A stretch of 64,000 bases of DNA from Austropuccinia psidii (Eukaryota; Basidiomycota; Pucciniomycetes; Pucciniales; Sphaerophragmiaceae): contig JALGQZ010000015.1 of assembly GCA_023105745.1 (NCBI GenBank), positions 20,347,499-20,411,498 of the forward strand, written 5' to 3'. The stretch's first letter is position 1, and each line of letters starts with the position of its first letter. The notes beneath the pieces were generated by a model. The model saw nothing but the letters and a program-made list of their open reading frames with translations, was not told the origin of the DNA and did not search any database. Below are positions 24,401 through 36,897 of the stretch, in pieces. The position numbers and the translations under genes are program-made.

Positions 24401-25593
24401 ATTCGAATATTTATTCATTTTTTTACCAAATTCTATCAGGTACCTGGCTCAGAATACTTGCCCAGGTTCATATTGAAATACACCTTTAAGGTCATCAATG
24501 TTCAGGCTGATGGAAACTGTGGCTACAGAACAGTATCCCACTAGATTTACAAGACTCAAGATCAATTTTATGATTTCAGAGGTGACTTGGATGAATAAAT
24601 TCAAAATAATCAAGACCTTTATGAATCCATGAACACTTTGATTCCCTCAGTAACCTCTTATTTTGACAAAATTGAGTCATATGAAGATATTGGCCAGGCT
24701 CCAAAGAGCAAGTGGATGTCTATGCCTGATATGAGGGAGTCAATTGCAAATAAGTATCAAAGACCAGTTTTCTTTTCTTCAAAAGCCCAATATATCTCTT
24801 TTTTCCCTTATTTCTGTCCTCCAAATGATAATCCACCCATTTTCATTTGCTTCTTGGATAGCTGTTCTCATTTTGTACCATTAGATATCATCATTTATAA
24901 AGTTTATCCAGTCCCCCCCAATACTGTTAAGTGGGAATTTCATGCCAAACCACAAGCCCTGGGATGGGAAGATAATTTTAAGAAACACAGGATTTTATAT
25001 TTGTCCAATATTCCTCCCCCCTCAGAAAAAACCAACTATTTTGGAGGTTGATTCAGATTGATTGATTTTTGTATATACAATTTCTGCCATTTATCCCCCT
25101 CCTCAGTAATATTTGTTGCTTAATTCCCACCTCAGTCTAATTTTTTATTAAACATGTGGAACTTTTGTACTTAAAAATATTCATATTACAAACATTAAAA
25201 ACACCATTTTTGTGCCTTTATTTGTCCCTCCAAAAAACTTCCCAAAAATTATGGGCTTCTACTTTTTCATTGTAAAGATTGAATCATTCATTTTCAAAAA
25301 AATGATTTAAATTCATAAGTGGGAACATATTTAATGAATTTTTTTAAAAAATATTTCATTTAGTAAAATTGGCCAAATTTGAGAAATTTGGCAAAAAAAA
25401 ATTCTAAAAAATTTGGGGATATTGACATCTAATGTTGGAAAAAATATGGCAAAAAAGAATTAAAAAAAGGCTCAAAACTGAGCCTGAGGAGATTTTTTAA
25501 AATTAGGTCACTTACATGTTTTGGCCATAAATTGGTAAAAAATGTATAGGCTTATATGTTTTTACTAAAAGTTTCCGTGTGTTTACCAACACC
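21452..25593 (+). mobile_element. Mutator-like element (MULE) with transposase-OTU gene
   Basis: The ends form imperfect terminal inverted repeats of about 45 bp. The left end reads GGGTATTGGTAAACCCATG...GGTAAAAACACATAAG; the reverse complement of the right end reads GGTGTTGGTAAACACACG...AGTAAAAACATATAAG. A 9-bp near-perfect target duplication flanks it. It contains one degraded plus-strand gene with FAR1-like, MULE transposase and OTU protease parts. Two shorter derivatives follow in tandem at 26977 and 30246. Confidence 0.8.
22041..25051 (+). pseudogene. MULE transposase fused to an OTU-type cysteine protease, decayed
   Basis: Order of parts: FAR1-like zinc-binding N-terminus from an exon near 22047 (RAQGYSVSILRSN, GCDRSG, HSHD; one cysteine appears lost in LYFPFRL); MULE transposase core at about 22365-23000 (IIIDCTYKIN, VIVIVRDLALKN, LCIWHINKDV); an intron at about 23000-23071 (GTAATATAC to CCTCAG); then GVGSTSRVEGAHAMVK near 23220, the typical MULE TSRVEGAH block; a basic linker (23700-24050); and an exon after TTCTATCAG at 24439 with the OTU motif DGNCGYR near 24511. 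Stops occur in several places, for example TAG 24542 and TAA 24597, so it is a pseudogene. MULE-OTU fusions are known from plants and fungi; the protease role in transposition is unknown. Confidence 0.75.
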
Positions 25594-26976
25594 AAAAATT
25601 GATTCCTAAATTTTCTATTCTTTTTATTTGGATAAAATAATAAAATAAAAAGTTTTATGACAAAAATGGGCTTTTTTTCCAATAATAATAATAATAATAA
25701 TTACAATATTTTCTTGTTTTTTCTTCTTGTCTTTTTTTGAGATTTTGAGAAATTAAAATATAAATTTATATTTTATTCTTTTCTTTTCTATTTCCATTTT
25801 CCAAAAAAAAAATAATTAATAAAAGGTTAAAACTATTGATTTTTTTTTGCTTAATTTATCAAAATATTATATTAATTATTTTTATTTATTTGTTGATAAT
25901 GTTTTTAATATGAAAGAATTAATTTAAAATTAAAATGAAAATTATAAATTAATTTTGTTTTTAATAGAATATATATGAATATATTTCTGAAAATCATGAG
26001 AAATGTACCCTTTTTATTAAATTTTTATCTAATTAAGTTTTAAATTCATTTAATATTATTCATAATTTAAAAATATTCTTTTTTTATCATTTTATTTAAT
26101 CAACATAAATAATCAAATTGAACAATTTTTTTTTGATTTCAATTGAAATTTGTTTATTAATTTTCGTGAAGGAAATATGAAAAAAGACATGAATCTATTT
26201 CAAAAACAAACAAAATCAAAATTAAAAAATTCATCTTTAGTTTTTTTCTCTTTTTACAGAATTTTGTTCAAAAATAAAATTAAAAAAAATCATAATTTCT
26301 TGTTCAAAAGTAAATGGAAAAGATATATAATATTTTAAATATTTTTTTACCTTACCAAAAAAAAATTCTTAAATTAATAGATTTTTAGAGAAATCAATTA
26401 TAGGAAAATTTTTCTTTTTTTTTAGGAAAGATAATTTTAAATTATAATTAAATCAAGGATAGGAAAAAATAAACTAATCAAAAAAAAGACTTAATAAATT
26501 TTAATCAAATAAATCTTCACAAACTATTCATTAAACTGTAAAATGTTCAAAACTAAATGAAAAATAACCTCATTTCATAAAGCTAGAAGTCAAAAAACAA
26601 AAATTCTTAAATTAATAGATTTTTAGAGAGATCAATTTTAGGATAAATTTTTTTTAGGAAAGATAATTTTAAATTATAATTAAATCAAGGATAAGAAAAA
26701 ATAAATTAATCCAAAAAAAGACTTAATAAATGTTAATCAAATAAATCTGCCAAAATTATTCATTAAACTGTAAAATTTTCAAAACTAAATGAAAAATAAA
26801 CTCATTCCATAAAGCTAGAAGTCAAAAAAGCAAAAACCTACGATTATTAAATGAAACTTCATAATTGAATTAATTGAAAGAATAAATTAAATAAAAATTT
26901 CAAGATTATATATATATATAAATTGAATTGAAACATGAATTTTTTTTCTACCAAACCCTTGTAGAATTAATAAAAA
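25594..26976. repeat. AT-rich spacer, first copy of a duplicated segment
   Basis: The segment from about 25603 to 26960 recurs after the second OTU copy (about 29110-30240) with the same order of landmarks: the (AAT)n run, ATTTTATTCTTTTCTTTTC, and a second inner near-repeat TAGATTTTTAGAGA (26380 and 26618). No gene is present. Confidence 0.7.
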
Positions 26977-29105
26977 GGGATTTGGTAAACCCACATAAGA
27001 AATTTAGTAAAAAAACATGAGCCTTTATGTGTTTTTGCCATAAAGAGGTAATAACATGTAAGGGGTTCCCTGGGCCCATTTTATATGAAAATGGAACACA
27101 AAAAACAAAAAAGAAAAAAAAACCTGTATTGGTCAAAAACAGCCAAAAAAACCACTCACTCATTTGACTTATTTTCTTTTTCATACTCCTCTCAGACTGA
27201 CTATCAAGGTGAAGATCCAAGTTTTGAGAAATAAAGAAAGAATCAAGCCTGAAGAATCTTTGTAAATATTTAGGAAGATCTTTTTCAAAGACAAATGGCA
27301 TAGATCACCCCAATTCTTCAGAATCTCAAAGATGTTTTGACTGGAATAGTCCCTTTTAATCAAATTTTCAACATTTGAGAGGATTAAGAATATTATGAAG
27401 ATCCAATAGAATGAGAAATATATCCATGGAATACCTCAAGAAGCCAACAATAAAAATGAAAATAAAGGATATCCCTCAATATTTGAAATCATTGAAAGTA
27501 AATCCAAGAGAAGAGTAATACCCCCATCAAACGTGACCAGAAAAACAACTTCAAGATCATAGTCAATTGAACTCCCTCAAATCTTTGAAGTGGATTAATC
27601 TGAAGATTCAGAGGCCTCATGATCGAAATCAGTAACCTCATAATATTCACAACCTTAAGAAGCTGAATTTAATGAATATAGAAAATCAGGATTCACCCTC
27701 AGAAGGTCCTGAATATTTGCCAAGAGTAGCAGAAACTCATAAAGAAAGTCCCACAAGCCTTAAAAGATTTAAAGATTTGTAATGAAATTGACTTAACCTG
27801 TGAGAATTTCCAAAGCAATTATCACACAAGTGATTAATTCTCCAAGCTCTTTGTGAGTCTGTGTTAAATTCTAATATGAAATGTTTTTCTCTTTAAATAT
27901 TTATTAATTTTTTGACCCATTTCTATTAGGTACATGGCTCAGAAGACTTGCCAAAATTGATATTGAAATACACCTTTAAGCCTATCAATGTCCAGGGTGA
28001 TGGAAGATGTGGCCACAGAACAGTATCCCATTACACTTACAAGACTCAACATCAATGGGCTGATGTCAGAGGTGACTTGGATGAATCAATTCAAAAGAAT
28101 CAAGACCTTTATGAATCCATGAACACTTTGATTCCCTCAGTAACCTCTTATTTTGACAAAATTGAGTCATATGAAGATATTGGCCAGGCTCCAAAGAGCA
28201 AGTGGATGTCTATGCCTGATATGAGGGAGCCAATTGCAAATAAGTATCAAAGACCAGTTTTCTTTTCTTCAAAAGCCCAATATATCTATTTTCCCCCTTA
28301 TTTCTGTCCTCCAAATGATAATCAACCCATTTCATTTGTTTCTTGGATAGCTGTTCTCATTTTGTACCATTGGATATCATAATTTATAAAGTTTATCCAG
28401 TCCCCCCCAATACGGTTAATTGGGAATTTCATTCCCAACCACAAGCCCTGGGGTGGGAAGATAATTTTAAGAAACACAGGATTTTATATTTGTCCAATAT
28501 TCCTCCCCCCCTCAAAAAAAACAAACTATTTTGGAGGTTGATTCAGATTGATTGATTTTTGTATATACAATTTATGCCATTTATCCCCCTCCTCAGTAAT
28601 ATTTGTTGCTTAAATCCCACCTCAGTCTCATTTTTTATTAAACATGTGGAACTTTTGTACTTAAAAATAGTCATATGACAATTATTAAAAACACCCTTTT
28701 TGTGCCTTTATTTGTCCCTCCGAAAACCTTCCCCAAAATTATGGGCTTCTACTTTTTAATTGTAAATATTGAACCATTCATTTTAAAAAAAAATGATTAA
28801 TATTCATAAGTGGGAACATATTTAATGAATATTTTTAAAAAATATTCCATTTAGTAAGATTGGCCAAATCTGAGGAATTTGGAAAAAAAAAAATCTAAAA
28901 AATTTGGGGATATTGACATCTAATGTCAGAAAAAATATGTCAAAAAAGAATTAAAAAAAGGGTCAAAACTGAACCTGAGGAAGTTTCTAAAATTAGGTCA
29001 CTTACGTTTTTTTACCATAAACCTAAGTGTTTTGGCCATAAATTGGTAAAAACATGTATGGGATTATATGTTTTTACTAAAAGTTTCTGTGTTTTTACCA
29101 ACACC
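26977..29105 (+). mobile_element. Second MULE copy, internally deleted
   Basis: Both terminal inverted repeats are present (left GGGATTTGGTAAACCCAC, right end TTTTTACCAACACC). The transposase core is missing and only the linker plus OTU half remain. I see no target duplication, which fits arising by unequal recombination rather than transposition. Confidence 0.65.
27929..28545 (+). pseudogene. OTU-domain protease, second tandem copy, frameshifted
   Basis: After an acceptor TTCTATTAG the frame reads through VQGDGRCGHRTVSHYTY, the OTU catalytic-cysteine motif. Asp, Gly and Cys are kept, but the Asn of DGNC has become Arg. The frame stays open to about 28330, where one T is missing compared with the first copy; it continues in another frame to 28555 (SHFVPLDIIIYKV). 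It lacks the two stops of copy 1, so the copies decayed separately. OTU enzymes remove ubiquitin; here it is a transposon passenger domain. Confidence 0.65.
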
Positions 29106-30245
29106 AAAAACTAATTCATAAATTTTCAATTTTTTTATTTGGATAAAATAATAAAATAAAAGGTTTTATGACAAAAATGTTCTTTTTTTTAGATAATAAT
29201 AATAATGATAATAATTACAATATTTTTCTAGTCTTTTTTTTGAGATTTTGAGAGATTAAAATATAAATTCATATTTTATTCTTTTCTTTTCTATTTCCAT
29301 TTTCCAAAAAAAAAAATAATCAAAAAAAGGTTAAAACTATTGAATTTTTTTTTGCTTAATTTATCAAAATATTATATTAATTATTTTTATTTATTTGTTG
29401 ATAATGTTTTTAATATGAAAGAATTAATTTAAGATTAAAATGAAAATCATAAATTAGTTTCGTTTCCAATAGAATATATAGGAATATATTTCTGAAAATC
29501 ATGAGAAATAAACCCTTTGTATTAAGTTTTTATCTAATTAAGTTTTAAATTCATTTAATATTATTCATAATTTAGAAATACCCTTTTTTTATCATTTTAT
29601 TTAATCAACATAAATAATCAAATTGAATTTTTTTTTTTTGATTTCAATTGAAATTTGTTTATCAATTTTCGTGAAGGAAATATGAAAAAAGACATGAATC
29701 TATTTCAAAAAAAAAACAAAATTAACATTAAAAAATTCATCTTTAGTTTTTTTCTTTTTTTACAGAATTTTGTTTAAAAATAAAATTAAAAAAAAACATA
29801 ATTTCTTGTTAAAAATGAAATGGAAAAGATATATAATATTTGAAATATTTTTTTTACCTTACAAAAAAAATTCTTAAATTAATAGATTTTTAGAGAAATC
29901 AATTATAGGAAAAGTTTTTTTTTTTTAGGAAAGATAATTTTAAATTCTAATTAAAGCAAGGATAGGAAAAAATAAACTAATCCAAAAAAAGGCTTAATAA
30001 ATGATAATCAAATGAATGTTCCCAAATTATTCATTAAATTGTAAAATTTTCAAAAATAAATGAAAAATAAACTCATTCCATAAAGCTAGAAGTCAAAAAA
30101 GCAACAACCAATGATCATTAAATGAAACTTAATAATTGAATTAATTGAAAGAATAAATTAAATACAAATTTCAAGATTATATATATATAAATTGAATTGA
30201 AACATAAATTTGGTTTCTACCAAACGCTTAAAAAATAATAAAAAA
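29106..30245. repeat. AT-rich spacer, second copy of the duplicated segment
   Basis: It matches 25594-26960 with small indels and leads into the left end of the third MULE copy. The tandem step is about 3.27 kb between copies 2 and 3 and about 3.5 kb between copies 1 and 2. Confidence 0.7.
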
Positions 30246-31640
30246 GGATTTGGTAAACCCACATAAGAAATTTAGTAAAAAAACATAAGCCTTTACATGT
30301 TTTTGACATAAATAGGTAATAACATTTAAGAGGTTCCCTGGGCCCATTTTATACAAAAATGGAACACAAAAACCAAAAAAAGAAAAAAACCTGTATTGGT
30401 CAAAAACAGCCAAAAAACCACTCACTCATTTGACTTCTTTTCTTTTTCATATTCCTCTCAGACTGGCTATCAAGGTGAAGATCAAAGTTTTGAGAAATAA
30501 AGAAAGAATCAAGCCAGAAGAATCTTTCAAAATAATTAAGAAGATCTTCTTCAAAGACAAATGGCAGAAATCACCCCAATTATTCAGAATCTCAAAGATG
30601 TTTTGGCTGGAATAGTCCCTTTTGATCAAATTTTCAACATTTGAGAGGATTAAGAATATTATGAAGATCCAATAGAATGAGAAATATATCCATGGAATAC
30701 CTCAAGAAGCCAATAATAAAAGTGAAAATAAAAGAGATCCCTCAATATTTGAAATCATTGAAAGTAAATCCAAGAGAAGAGTAATACCCCCATCAAACGT
30801 GACCAGAAAAAAAACTTCAAGATCATAGTAAATTGAACTCCCTCAAATCTTTGAAGTGGATTAATCTGAAGATTCAGAGGCCTCATGATCGAAATCAGTA
30901 ACCTCATAATATTCACAACCTTAAGAAGCTGAATTTAATGAATATAGAAAATCAGGATTTACCCTCAGAAGGTCCTGAATATTTGCCAATAGTAGCAGAA
31001 ACTCATAAAGAAAGTCCCACAAGCCTTAAAAGATTTAAAGATTTGTAATGAAATTGACTTAACCTATGAGAATTTCCAAAGCAATTATCACACAAGTGAT
31101 TAATTCTCCAAGCTCTTTGTGAGTTTGTGTTAAATTCTAATATGAAATGTTTTTCTCTTTAAATATTTATTAATTTTTTGACCCATTTCTATTAGGCACA
31201 TGGCTCAGAAGACTTGCCAAAATTGATATTGAAATACACCTTTAAGCCCATCAATGTCCAGGGTGATGGAAGATGTGGCTACAGAACAGTATGCCATTAC
31301 ACTTACAAGAATCAACATCAATGGGCTGATGTCAGAAGTGACTTGGCTAAAGAAATTCAAAAAAATCAAGACCTTTATGAATCCATGAGCACTATGGTAC
31401 CTTCAGTATTCTGTTATTTGGACAGAATTGAATGGTATGAAGATGTTGGCCAGGCTCCAAAGAGCAAGTGGATGTCAATTCCTGATATTGGGGATCCAAT
31501 TTCCAATAATTAGAAAAGACCAGTTTTCTTTTATTCCACAGTCCAATCTTTTCCTTTTTTCCCTTATTTATGTCCTCCAATTGAAAGTCCACCCATTTAC
31601 ATCTGGTTTTTGGGTATCTGTTTTCATTTTTTCCCATTGG
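30246..31640 (+). mobile_element. Third MULE copy, truncated by an LTR
   Basis: The left terminal inverted repeat (GGATTTGGTAAACCCAC) and the linker-OTU half are present. The copy is cut at 31640 by the LTR starting at 31641. Confidence 0.65.
31195..31640 (+). pseudogene. OTU-domain protease, third tandem copy, truncated
   Basis: It has the OTU motif VQGDGRCGYRTVCH as in copy 2. The frame is open to TAG at 31511-31513, then shows further disruptions before the LTR junction. More divergent from copies 1 and 2 in the middle (for example STMVPSVFCYLD against NTLIPSVTSYFD). Confidence 0.6.
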
Positions 31641-33431
31641 CGTGAGCCTTCAAGATATGACCACATATGCAAAAAGCTCAAAAAACAACCCCAAAATACT
31701 TATTTTGATATTAAAAACTGAAATTTTTATCATAAAATCAGTAAAAATGCAATAAAAAGGAATAAAATCTTTATTAACTCAAGATAAAATGAAGAAAATT
31801 TGTAATACATTAAACCATTGGATTACCCATCAAAAACTACACATATCAATTTTTTATCATCTCTGTAAAGTCAATAATCACTGAGATAACCTGAATATAT
31901 GCAATTTTATGATCAGCATGTACATTAATGGTCTTTAACTGATATCTTCTGAATTATGCATGATAAAGGGTTTATTCAAATATAAATTCACCGAGAAATA
32001 GCTGTAAAAATACATATACAAATTTTATTTGACAAGCTATAAACAATGTCATAAACTACAAGGGTTTATTGAGCAAAATAGTAATAGCTGTTGACCACTT
32101 TAATCTAGAATTGGTATCAGCTTAAAAAAAAGTTGATATTTCAATTCTACTAGTTCATAAGTGAAGAATGATGTAATTTACATCATTATATTCAAGGTAT
32201 AACCCCTTAAAATCTTGGCTTGAAATTGAAAGTAGTAAATTTTGACAGGAAAGATGAGTTGCAAGAAAAATCATCAAGAATGGAGTTTTGATGATGTAAT
32301 GAAATTAATTTGAAAGCTTAGTAAGGACATCTAAAATTATCAGAATTAACTTCCTGAATTGCTGTATCATTAATAACTAAAAAAGGTATTTATGATCAAA
32401 GCTAAAGCTTAAAAGTGATGATTTATGACCACACACTGTTATCTTATTTTATTTTTAACAGCTATATAAGTGATAATAATGGTGGATACTAGTATATTAT
32501 GATTAATAATAATAAAATTCTGAATGTTTAGTCTTTTTCCAAGCCTTTGATGTCAGAAAGCTTAGAGTTACAGTGATAACTCTAAATAATGGCATAATAT
32601 CACAATAAGAAGGTTGAATTATGATGTAATCATCACTAACATTGAGATAATGATCAATTCCAGTGGATACCATAATTAAAAGTCTACTAGAAGCATCCTG
32701 GAATCTAGGAGGGAGGATTTTACTATAAATAAAGCTCTCTTTCCTCTATTCCCACCTCAGATGCATCAAAAACAATAAAAGCATTAAATCAAAAGGTAAT
32801 TTCTTTATTCTTCATATATACGTCTTTTATATTACTAAAAAATATAATCCTTGTTACAATCACCAGCTTTGATGTGATTAACTCAATATTTTGTTGTTTT
32901 TGGTAAACTCTCTCTAAAAATCTTTAATTGCACATAAAATGAAGAATATTTGTAATTTCTTATATTTTTATTTGTAAATACAATTGGAATAAGTTTTATT
33001 CACATTATTAGGAATACAATTACTCAAAATTATTATATTAGGTGTTAAAAGTAGGTTGTTTTCTCTTTTTATCATAATTTTCTCTTTAGTATTATTTTTA
33101 ATCATTCTTTTATTAATATATAGCCTTAATATTAGTAATATTATTGCTATATTTTCTTGATTATTAAATAACACTCTCTTATGCATTTATAATTTTTTGG
33201 TAAAAATAATAAATTTCTATAAATATATGAATTAGAAGATATCAATATACTGATTTTTATTGTATTATTTTATTTATTTGAATACTATATATATTCTTAT
33301 ACCATGATCATAATATTCCTTTATTATTATAGCTACTTTTTATCTTATGAATCATCTTAATAAGGACATCCAGAGTACAATAAGCAAAATATTAGTAATA
33401 TTTCCTTATTGTTTCATAGTCAAAACTTACA
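31641..33431 (+). repeat. LTR family A (1.79 kb), 5' LTR
   Basis: It starts CGTGAGCCTTCAAGATATGA (first base diverged) and ends AAACTTACA. It shares CATAGTCAAA-CTTACA with 9457 (minus) and GATAACTCTAAATAATGG with 62847 onward. Confidence 0.8.
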
Positions 33432-33449
33432 TTTGGGGACCTAACCATG
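33432..33449 (+). other. Mutated candidate primer-binding site
   Basis: TTTGGGGACCTAACCATG follows the LTR end. It is the same site as at 9439-9456, with one base lost and changes in the GGCC core. Confidence 0.5.
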
Positions 33450-33902
33450 ATATATACTTAAAAAAACTGTAAAAAATATTTAATTTGGGCTTATCCAATA
33501 ATAAATTATATTCATAATCATAAAATTATATATGAATTTTATACTTATTTATTTTGAAATCTATTGAAGAATTTTTCAAGCAATTTTACTGTCTTACATG
33601 TGGCTTTCACATCCTTAGACTTGCAAGAACTCCCTTTAAATGATTCTAGTGATTAAAAAAGATATGTATAAACTAACAATAAATCTATATTATAATTTAA
33701 TTTAAAAAAAGAATCATATTAATTTTTATTTTATTATTTATAGATAAAAATATAAAAAAGATAATAAAAAGTCATTTTTGTTCCTTTTTATTCATTTCTC
33801 TTGTTTAAAAAGACATAAAAGCAATTTTTATGTGAAAATTGCCATATCTTCTCAAAAATAACACCTTTTATAAAGAGAATTATATTTATTTGTCTTTTTT
33901 AG

Positions 33903-34053
33903 TTTTTTCAGACAACCCAACAGAGGACAAGAAGGTCACTGTTGAGGAATTGGTGCAAGAAACTTGTCCAAATTCTCCAACACCTGCCATCAATAAGAAA
34001 AGAAAAGCTGAGAAATTAGTTTTTCCAGGAACCACTCTTCTGGACTCTGAAGG
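33903..34053 (+). CDS. Putative N-terminal Gag exon, plus-strand family A element
   Basis: This 151-nt exon is open and bounded by TCTTTTTTAG and the strong donor GAAG|GTGAGTACC. The peptide is acidic then basic (NPTEDKKVTVEELVQE ... INKKRKAEKLVFPG) and contains a KKRK cluster. Exon and splice sites are conserved with minus-strand 8939-8790. It would splice to the gag segment starting near 34130. No known domain. Confidence 0.5.
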
Positions 34054-34129
34054 TGAGTACCTTTCTTAAATTTCCGTAAAAGACTTTCATTTTTTTTAAT
34101 ATTTTTATCTCTCATTTTTTTAATATGAA

Positions 34130-34505
34130 CACTATAAGAGAATCCTAATACTACATCCAATAAGATGTAGGTGTACTCAGAAGTAGAGATTATCCCACAA
34201 AAGGGAAAGGAAAGGGAAAATTCACATTGTAACAGAATCAGAAGACGGAAGTGCCATATCGCAAAGGAAAGTACCAGAAATGCACCTAGCCTCTGAATCA
34301 GAGTTAGAACTAAGGATGAATAATTCCAACAGAGAGAAATCACATTCAGAGGGATAAAATAGACATATATATGAGCCAGTGCAAGTAGTATTACATGCCG
34401 TACAAGAACAAAGATTGGGAAATGTTGCCACAAGCTCACCAAAGAGTGATGAACTCTTGGAATATCCTCAAGACGCTCCTTGAAGAGGAAGAAATAGTGA
34501 AATAA
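34130..34505 (+). pseudogene. Gag N-terminal fragment, plus-strand family A element
   Basis: It is homologous to the minus-strand fragment at 8700-8414, but with an in-frame stop after the HSEG block. It ends at the junction with E4. Confidence 0.65.
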
Positions 34506-35571
34506 TAGCTCTGGGACTTGCTGGATAAGCTGGTCTCTAAAGTACTTGAGGATATGGTCTGTAAATATTAAGAGTAATATCAGCTTCTGGCCATCTAATA
34601 ACACCTAATGGTTCATTATCTGAGGCAAAAGCATTCTTAGATGTGTATAAACTGTTATTAAGCTCTCAACTCATTTTGGATTATAATTCTGGATTAATTT
34701 GTGCTTCACTAAGTGTGTTTGACACAAATTCCTCCTTATGTGTATCTCTATTTGAAGATACTACTGATATTTGTTTGGTAATATTGGAAAAAGAAATTTT
34801 TTGTCTCTTTTTCTCTCTGATTTGAAAATATCTGTCTTTATGGTTATTTATGTCAATACCATCAATTTTTAAGTAGTAATTTCCAAGAATTATATATTTA
34901 GGAGTACAATTTTCCATTAATACTATCTCCTTTTGTGTTTTAACACTTCCTGCATGGTGTAGAAATATCAGGTTAGTGTCTAATATTCACAAATGTTACA
35001 TATTATTACTTGAACTTCTGAATTGCACAACCTCTATTGGTAATAGATGGTTTTCCATTGTGGAAGTATGAATTGAAGGGAGTCTTTGCCTACACAAGTG
35101 AAGAATGTTCCAGTGTCCAAGTTGACTTTGAAATCAACCTCATTTATCAAGATTTATGTGATAAATTCTGCTACAGCAGTGTGAAATTTGCCTCTAGCAG
35201 GTTTAGTCTTATACATTCTGGCCTCCTGGATATTGATCAGCATACACCAATCTTCACTATAATTTGGAAAATTAGTATAGACTTCAGTGACATTAAAAAA
35301 GGCTGTGATTTTCTCAATAGAAGGGTCCTCTGCTGGTGTGTCCTCAGATATTGCAGAATTCTGGTCAGATTATTATTTCTCTTCAGAAAACTGAACCTCT
35401 TCAATGAGCTGAACTTTATCAATTTTAGTCTTTTTGGTACAGGTGTTTGCTGAATGTGAGGTGCTCCCATATTTATGGCACCTTAATACAGGCCTTCTAT
35501 CCTCTTTGGGAGTGTAGGGCTGAGGTTATTATAAGTCAATAATAATAGTATATATAACCTTAAATATGACT
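34505..35571 (-). pseudogene. E4 nucleocapsid, protease and RT-start remnant
   Basis: The minus strand reads a zinc knuckle near 35490-35450 in which the second cysteine is tyrosine (CHKYGSTSHSANTC). It goes on to the protease C-terminal part (IILGNYYLKIDGIDINNHKDRYF, about 34880-34810), then sequence aligned to the E2 stretch before RT, ending at the 34505 junction. Not functional. Confidence 0.65.
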
Positions 35572-36897
35572 TTGACAAGGATAATATGCATAAAAATAGC
35601 TTAAAAGTAAGTTATTAAGGGTTAACTATGAAGAAATGGTGGTGGTGACCAGTATTGAAAGCCCTGGGTGCAGATTTACCAATTGGATTATTATAATAAA
35701 GACTACAATAATTAAGAACATAGTAATACCTGGTTATTTTCCAAGAGTATAACTGTTGGTAACAGTTGTACTACAGAAGAACTCAAGAGCAGGAGGGGTA
35801 TTTATCTTTTGGGCAGAGAAAGGTCCCTTTTTATCCTGAAATTGGGTAGAAGGCCCATGAATCCTTTCCACATAGGAGGAATAAGCTTTTATCACTTCTG
35901 AGGACAGGATTGTGGCTAATACATGCCCTGTATACCCTGTATTGGCATCAGATGTGGTTGCCAGTCTTCACCAATACAGGGCAAAAGGTTTCATTTGGGG
36001 ACCACACAGCCCTCTTTGTATGTGTATGACATGCAGAATGCTGTATAGTGACCCCATATTGACCAAACTATGAGGTATTGAAGGATAAACAGGCTCTTCT
36101 GTATAATTGACACCTCATATTCAAGGATATGGGAAATTATCCCACAGTGGAGGTGTTTTGGCCCAACAGTGGGATTTTTACATTGAAACTGCCATACCCT
36201 TTTGATTTCTAAAGATATTGAGCTCAAATTTGGTTTATTTTTTATCCCTAAAGGGGCCTACACAATGATACCTCACTTGGCATGGGTAATATTGAATATG
36301 GAAAATTTATACCAGTTTTGAATTCCATTATTCAGATATAGATTCTTTTCAAATCCTGTATGGAATCTGTTTGCTTCATAACATTTGCTCTAGGTGAGTT
36401 ATGGGGAAATGAATGGAACCATCAGATAGCCCTGAGTGGTCTCTTCCCAAATGACCCCACTTTGAGTATCTCATACCAAATCTGTAGAGGCTAGATAGGA
36501 GGTGAATATTTTAGCTACTCTTATTTGGCTTTTTTTTCCATACCTGCCATAGTTTTGATGATAACTCAGTTTGGTTAGTAGCACTGAATTTCCTTTACTG
36601 AGAGCTTCAATTTTAGAATACAATTGATAGGTTTAAGCCTCCTCCTCTGGATTTTAGATGGGGTTGAAACATAAAGTTTATGCTCTGAAATTGCTTTAAG
36701 CCTGAGTAGCTTTGTTATTCTTTTTCTTATGGTTATGGGAGTCATATATTTGGAAAGGAGTGGCTTTTCTCTTACACAAAATATAAATTTGAGCTATTTT
36801 GTCTCAGTCCCATTTTTGGTGGTATTTCTCTCTACCATTGGTTTATGGTATTTTGGTTATCCTGCTTGTGACAAGTATTTGGGACAATATTGGACTC
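35572..36897 (-). repeat. Solo LTR, family C, inside E4 gag
   Basis: Reverse-complement similarity to 6983-8413 runs along the whole length: the CCATTGGTTTATGG segment near its start, the CCCTGTATTGG/CCAATACAGGG arms (about 35935-35981), the GGATAAAAAGG box and the CACCACCAC stretch near its end. There is no internal region, so it is a recombination remnant. Ends are diverged, so limits are within about 10 bases. Confidence 0.75.

Larger units (their letters stand above)
31641..34505 (+). mobile_element. Truncated plus-strand Ty3/gypsy element, LTR family A
   Basis: It consists of LTR, candidate primer site, leader, coding exon and Gag N-terminus, and ends where a minus-strand element begins (about 34505). 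It is the same family as the element at 8414-11446. The abrupt head-to-head join could be nested insertion plus deletion, or recombination. Confidence 0.75.

Noticed and set aside
33990..34604. 204-codon minus-strand frame
   Set aside because: It is the complement of the family A gag fragment and crosses the junction between two elements; its protein is hydrophobic noise.
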